Below, piece after piece: positions 61,222 to 64,000 of a stretch of 64,000 nucleotides of DNA; the stretch's first letter is position 1, and each line of letters starts with the position of its first letter. The position numbers were made by a program, and so were the translations under genes. The notes under the pieces were generated by a model, which was not told where the DNA came from, made no database searches, and saw nothing but the letters and a program-made list of their open reading frames with translations. The DNA lies in the NCBI GenBank assembly GCA_046347475.1, contig JAXMGD010000004.1:248001-312000 (forward strand). The letters run 5' to 3'. This stretch comes from CAMCXE01 sp046347475. Lineage in GTDB: Bacteria > Pseudomonadota > Gammaproteobacteria > Pseudomonadales > Cellvibrionaceae.

Positions 61222-62457
61222 CTAAACGCGACGAAATGCGAGCGTTCCGTTGGTGCCGCCAAAGCCAAACGAGTTGCTCAAGGCGACATTAAAAGCGCGC
61301 TCCTGGGCGGTATGCGGGACAAAATTAAGATCGCAGCCGTCATCGGGCTCGTCCAAATTAATGGTGGGCGGTGCAACCTGATGCTGCAGCGCAAGCACAG
61401 TAATGATGGCCTCCACGGCACCGGCCGCACCTAACAGGTGGCCGGTCATGGATTTAGTTGAACTCACCGCCAGATGATAGGCGTGTTCGCCAAACACCGA
61501 CTTAATCGCTGCACACTCAGCCAAATCCCCCGCGCCGGTAGAGGTTCCGTGTGCATTGATATAGCCCACAGAGCTGGCGGCTAGCCCGGCATCTTGAAGA
61601 GCATTGGAAATGGCGAGGGCAGCGCCATCACCGGTCTCCGGCGGCGAGGTCATATGATAAGCATCACCACTGGTGCCAAAACCGACTAACTCAGCATAGA
61701 TCTTTGCGCCACGGGCTTTGGCCAGCTCGTAGTTTTCCAACACCAATACACCCGCACCATCACCCAAAACAAAGCCATCACGGCCTTTGTCCCAAGGACG
61801 GCTGGCAGCTTGAGGATTGTCGTTGCGGGTTGACAGGGCGCGCGCCGCGCCAAAGCCACCTATGCCTACCGGTGTAGTAGCCATCTCGGCGCCACCGCAG
61901 AGCATGGCATCGGCATAACCGTACATAATTTCTCGGGCGGCCATACCGATACTGTGGGTGCCCGAGGTACAGGCGGTGCATATGGCGAGGTTACTGCCGC
62001 GCATGCCGTAGCGAATGGATAGATTGCCCGCCACCATATTGATAATGGCGCCGGGTACAAAAAAGGGTGATATGCGTCGCGGGCCTTTAGTGAGCAGCGT
62101 GTCATGGGTCTCTTCAATGGAGCCTAAACCCCCGATGCCAGAACCTATAATGCAGCCTACCCGGTGCGCATTGGCCGAAGTTACCTCAAGGCCTGAATCC
62201 TCCATGGCCTGGATACCCGCCACCATACCGTAACGAATAAACGGGTCCATTTTGCGGGCGTCTTTTTCGCTTAAATAGGGCGACAAATCGAGATTTTTGA
62301 CCGGCGCGCTAAAGCGCGTTGCAAACGCTGAGGCATCAAAGGCGTCAATGGGCTGAGCCCCACTGGCGCCTGCCAGCAACGCCTGCCAGCTCTCTGCAAC
62401 TGAATTACCCAGGGGACTGACCATCCCTATGCCGGTAACTACCACTCGATTTCGCAC
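61222..62457 (-). CDS. fabF: Beta-ketoacyl-ACP synthase II
   Basis: 411 residues, the usual FabF length. Catalytic Cys163 in CTACTSGTHSIG, His in NAHGTSTGAGD and the second His in STKSMTGHLLGAAG are intact, with the glycine-rich NSFGFGGTNG end. It elongates acyl-ACP with malonyl-ACP. acpP lies upstream on the same strand; a terminator hairpin separates them. Confidence 0.97.
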   Translation of the reverse strand: MRNRVVVTGIGMVSPLGNSVAESWQALLAGASGAQPIDAFDASAFATRFSAPVKNLDLSPYLSEKDARKMDPFIRYGMVAGIQAMEDSGLEVTSANAHRVGCIIGSGIGGLGSIEETHDTLLTKGPRRISPFFVPGAIINMVAGNLSIRYGMRGSNLAICTACTSGTHSIGMAAREIMYGYADAMLCGGAEMATTPVGIGGFGAARALSTRNDNPQAASRPWDKGRDGFVLGDGAGVLVLENYELAKARGAKIYAELVGFGTSGDAYHMTSPPETGDGAALAISNALQDAGLAASSVGYINAHGTSTGAGDLAECAAIKSVFGEHAYHLAVSSTKSMTGHLLGAAGAVEAIITVLALQHQVAPPTINLDEPDDGCDLNFVPHTAQERAFNVALSNSFGFGGTNGTLAFRRV

Positions 62458-62601
62458 TTTGGCCTCACTTCAGATAGGTCGCGCCAACACCACTACACGC
62501 GCCAAATAACTCGATAACACTGCACACTAAACACAGATGCCAGCAGTGGCGAAGCACCGCTGGGTCTGCCATCACAGCACTAAATGCCTTGCCCCAAAAT
62601 A

Positions 62602-62629
62602 ATAAAAGCCGTACAGGTACGGCTTTTAT
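62602..62629. terminator. Terminator hairpin between acpP and fabF
   Basis: A 13-bp perfect palindrome ATAAAAGCCGTAC / GTACGGCTTTTAT with a two-base centre. On the minus strand the stem ends in TTTTAT, followed by TATTTT, so it resembles an intrinsic terminator or a pause site after acpP. High acpP level relative to fabF would fit. Confidence 0.7.
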
Positions 62630-62656
62630 ACTGATGCACAAGGCAAATTGCTTACA

Positions 62657-62893
62657 TTACGCAAGGTGCGTGGTGATGTAGTTGATCGCCAATTGCACAG
62701 TGGTAATTTTCTCAGCTTCTTCGTCTGGAATTTCAGTTTCAAATTCTTCTTCTAACGCCATCACCAATTCAACGGTGTCTAAAGAATCCGCGCCTAGATC
62801 TTCCACGAAAGAAGCCTCGTTTTTAACTTCCTCTTCTTTAACGCCTAGTTGTTCAGCAACAATTTTTTTGACGCGCTCTTCGATACTGCTCAT
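62657..62893 (-). CDS. acpP: Acyl carrier protein
   Basis: 78 residues, acidic. The phosphopantetheine attachment Ser37 is in LGADSLDTVELVMALEEEF. It starts at ATG 62893 with a GAGGAG site. It carries acyl chains in fatty acid synthesis, and is flanked by fabG and fabF in the classical order. A 190-bp gap to fabG suggests its own promoter. Confidence 0.97.
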   Translation of the reverse strand: MSSIEERVKKIVAEQLGVKEEEVKNEASFVEDLGADSLDTVELVMALEEEFETEIPDEEAEKITTVQLAINYITTHLA

Positions 62894-63083
62894 GTGTGGG
62901 TAACTCCTCGTAGCCTTTATTGGAATTGGGCAAAGATAGCCGCCGTCGCTCGATACTACTCGCGCCTGGGGTGGCTGACTTGGGCGCGCATTTTAACGGG
63001 ATTTTTCCCTTTTGTAAGCCTTGCGGGGAAATTTCTTGTGGATGCGGCCCGAAACTTGGGCAATTATGCAGCAAAGAGCCGGT

Positions 63084-63827
63084 TTATTGGCTCATGTACA
63101 TGCCACCGTTGACATGCAAGGTCTCGCCGGTGATGTAACTGGCGTTATCGGATACCAAAAACGCCACTGCATTGGCAATTTCTTCCGGCTGTCCTAAGCG
63201 GCCGAGGGCAACCGAGGCGCTAAGCTGCGCTTTTTGCGCGTCGGGCAGATCGCGGGTCATATCCGTCTCAATAAAACCGGGGGCAACCGCGTTCACCGTG
63301 ATGTTGCGAGAGCCGATTTCTTTTGCCAGCGAGCGAGTAAAACCCATTACACCGGCTTTGGTCGCTGAGTAATTCGTCTGCCCGGCATTACCCATGGCCC
63401 CAACCACCGAAGCGATATTCACTATTCGCCCCCAGCGCTGCTTCATCATGCCGCGCAGGCAAGCCTTGCTAAGCCGGTACACGGCGCTGAGATTAGTGTT
63501 AATGACGTCAAACCATTCCTCATCGCTCATGCGCATCAAGAGGTTGTCTTTGGTAATTCCTGCATTATTCACCAGCACCGACACGGGCCCCTGCTGGGCC
63601 GCGATCTCTGCCACCAAAGCCTCCACCGAAGCCCCGTCAGTTACATTCAGCACCTTGCCAACGCCATTTATTTTGGCCTCGGCAAAACGCTCAGTGATGG
63701 CCTTTGCGCCCGCTTCACTGGTGGCAGTACCTACAACGTACAAGCCACTGTTACCGAGCGCTTCGGCTATGGCAGCACCAATACCTCGGCTCGCGCCGGT
63801 CACCAAAGCAATTTTTTGATCTGACAT
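63084..63827 (-). CDS. fabG: 3-oxoacyl-ACP reductase
   Basis: 247 residues, SDR fold. TGASRGIGAAIAEAL at the start, NNAGITKDNLLMRM, then Ser in NIASVVGAMG, Tyr-xxx-Lys in NYSATKAGVMGFTRSLAKE. It reduces 3-oxoacyl-ACP with NADPH. ATG 63827, 48 bases after the fabD stop. Classical fabD-fabG-acpP-fabF order. Confidence 0.96.
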   Translation of the reverse strand: MSDQKIALVTGASRGIGAAIAEALGNSGLYVVGTATSEAGAKAITERFAEAKINGVGKVLNVTDGASVEALVAEIAAQQGPVSVLVNNAGITKDNLLMRMSDEEWFDVINTNLSAVYRLSKACLRGMMKQRWGRIVNIASVVGAMGNAGQTNYSATKAGVMGFTRSLAKEIGSRNITVNAVAPGFIETDMTRDLPDAQKAQLSASVALGRLGQPEEIANAVAFLVSDNASYITGETLHVNGGMYMSQ

Positions 63828-63875
63828 GCGATGTTCATCCTAAGTAAAAAGAGGGGGTTACAGCCGAGCGCTGGT

Positions 63876-64000
63876 TTATTGTTGACCTAAGGCTAATGCG
63901 GCCTGCCAGCGCGAGAGGTCATCGGTGGCCAATAGGTTTAAGCCCTTGTGAATGCGCTTATTTAAACCAGATAACACGCGACCAGGGCCAATCTCTACTG
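63876..64000 (-). CDS. fabD: Malonyl-CoA-ACP transacylase, C-terminal end only
   Basis: The last 41 codons are visible at the right edge; translation VEIGPGRVLSGLNKRI, then KGLNLLATDDLSR and WQAALALGQQ, fits the FabD C terminus (EIGPGRVLSGL). The catalytic residues are outside. The stop is at 63876-63878. It precedes fabG as in most fab clusters. Confidence 0.85.
   Translation of the reverse strand, partial: VEIGPGRVLSGLNKRIHKGLNLLATDDLSRWQAALALGQQ

Overview
The window is a gammaproteobacterial chromosome segment of roughly balanced base composition. It is probably from the Cellvibrionaceae and its relatives (the Cellvibrio, Saccharophagus, Teredinibacter and Simiduia type). The pointers are secreted lipoproteins with long poly-serine linkers, the conserved fabD-fabG-acpP-fabF-pabC-mltG-tmk-holB-pilZ-tatD block, an rpoE-rseA-rseB / lepA-lepB-rnc-era-recO neighbourhood, and a flagellin with a sigma-54 type promoter. 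The genus is an inference. No tRNA, rRNA, CRISPR array, transposase, integrase or prophage gene is visible.

Layout. 1-6.3 kb: the end of an HDOD gene, sthA, a DUF1294 membrane protein with a repeat tail, an APC amino-acid permease, and the CstA transporter with its small YbdD-like partner. 6.3-11.3 kb: two palindromic repeats, an isolated fliK-like gene, a large flagellin, and another repeat. 11.3-22 kb: purMN, then on the minus strand rpoE-rseA-rseB, lepA, lepB, a DUF4845 gene, rnc, era and recO. 22-27.5 kb: nadB, then a three-gene cluster (MBOAT acyltransferase, DUF459 SGNH protein, Ape1-like esterase) that looks like a peptidoglycan O-acetylation module. 27.6-32.4 kb: epmC, pdxB and a NAD-kinase-like gene on the minus strand; an unrecognised gene behind a terminator-like leader; tusA and yheU. 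32.9-38.9 kb: a 1005-residue DUF1588-type cytochrome-like lipoprotein with a DUF1501 partner, then mdh and bcp. 39-48.4 kb: an AraC-family regulator, a yajC without secDF, ccmABCDEFG without ccmH or ccmI, an unknown exported protein, and aguA-aguB. 48.5-55.5 kb: an intracellular PHA depolymerase, a 42-residue membrane peptide, a poly-serine SGNH lipoprotein, repeats, a dimeric dUTPase, a PAP2 phosphatase overlapping a glycosyltransferase, and a small unknown gene. 55.5-64 kb: tatD, pilZ, holB, tmk, mltG, pabC, fabF, acpP, fabG and the end of fabD on the minus strand, with a convergent rluA between holB and tmk.

Most of the window is housekeeping: fatty acid synthesis, envelope stress, protein export, cytochrome c maturation, purine, NAD and PLP synthesis, and polyamine synthesis. 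The unusual material lies in the intergenic spaces. Three families of small palindromic repeats (about 80-160 bp, with nested hairpins and some compensatory changes between copies) recur, and a strong terminator-like hairpin sits directly before the ribosome binding site of an uncharacterised gene. I do not see a complete new defence or mobile system. The best candidates for something undescribed are that leader and its gene, the repeat families, and the lipoprotein/DUF1501 pair.
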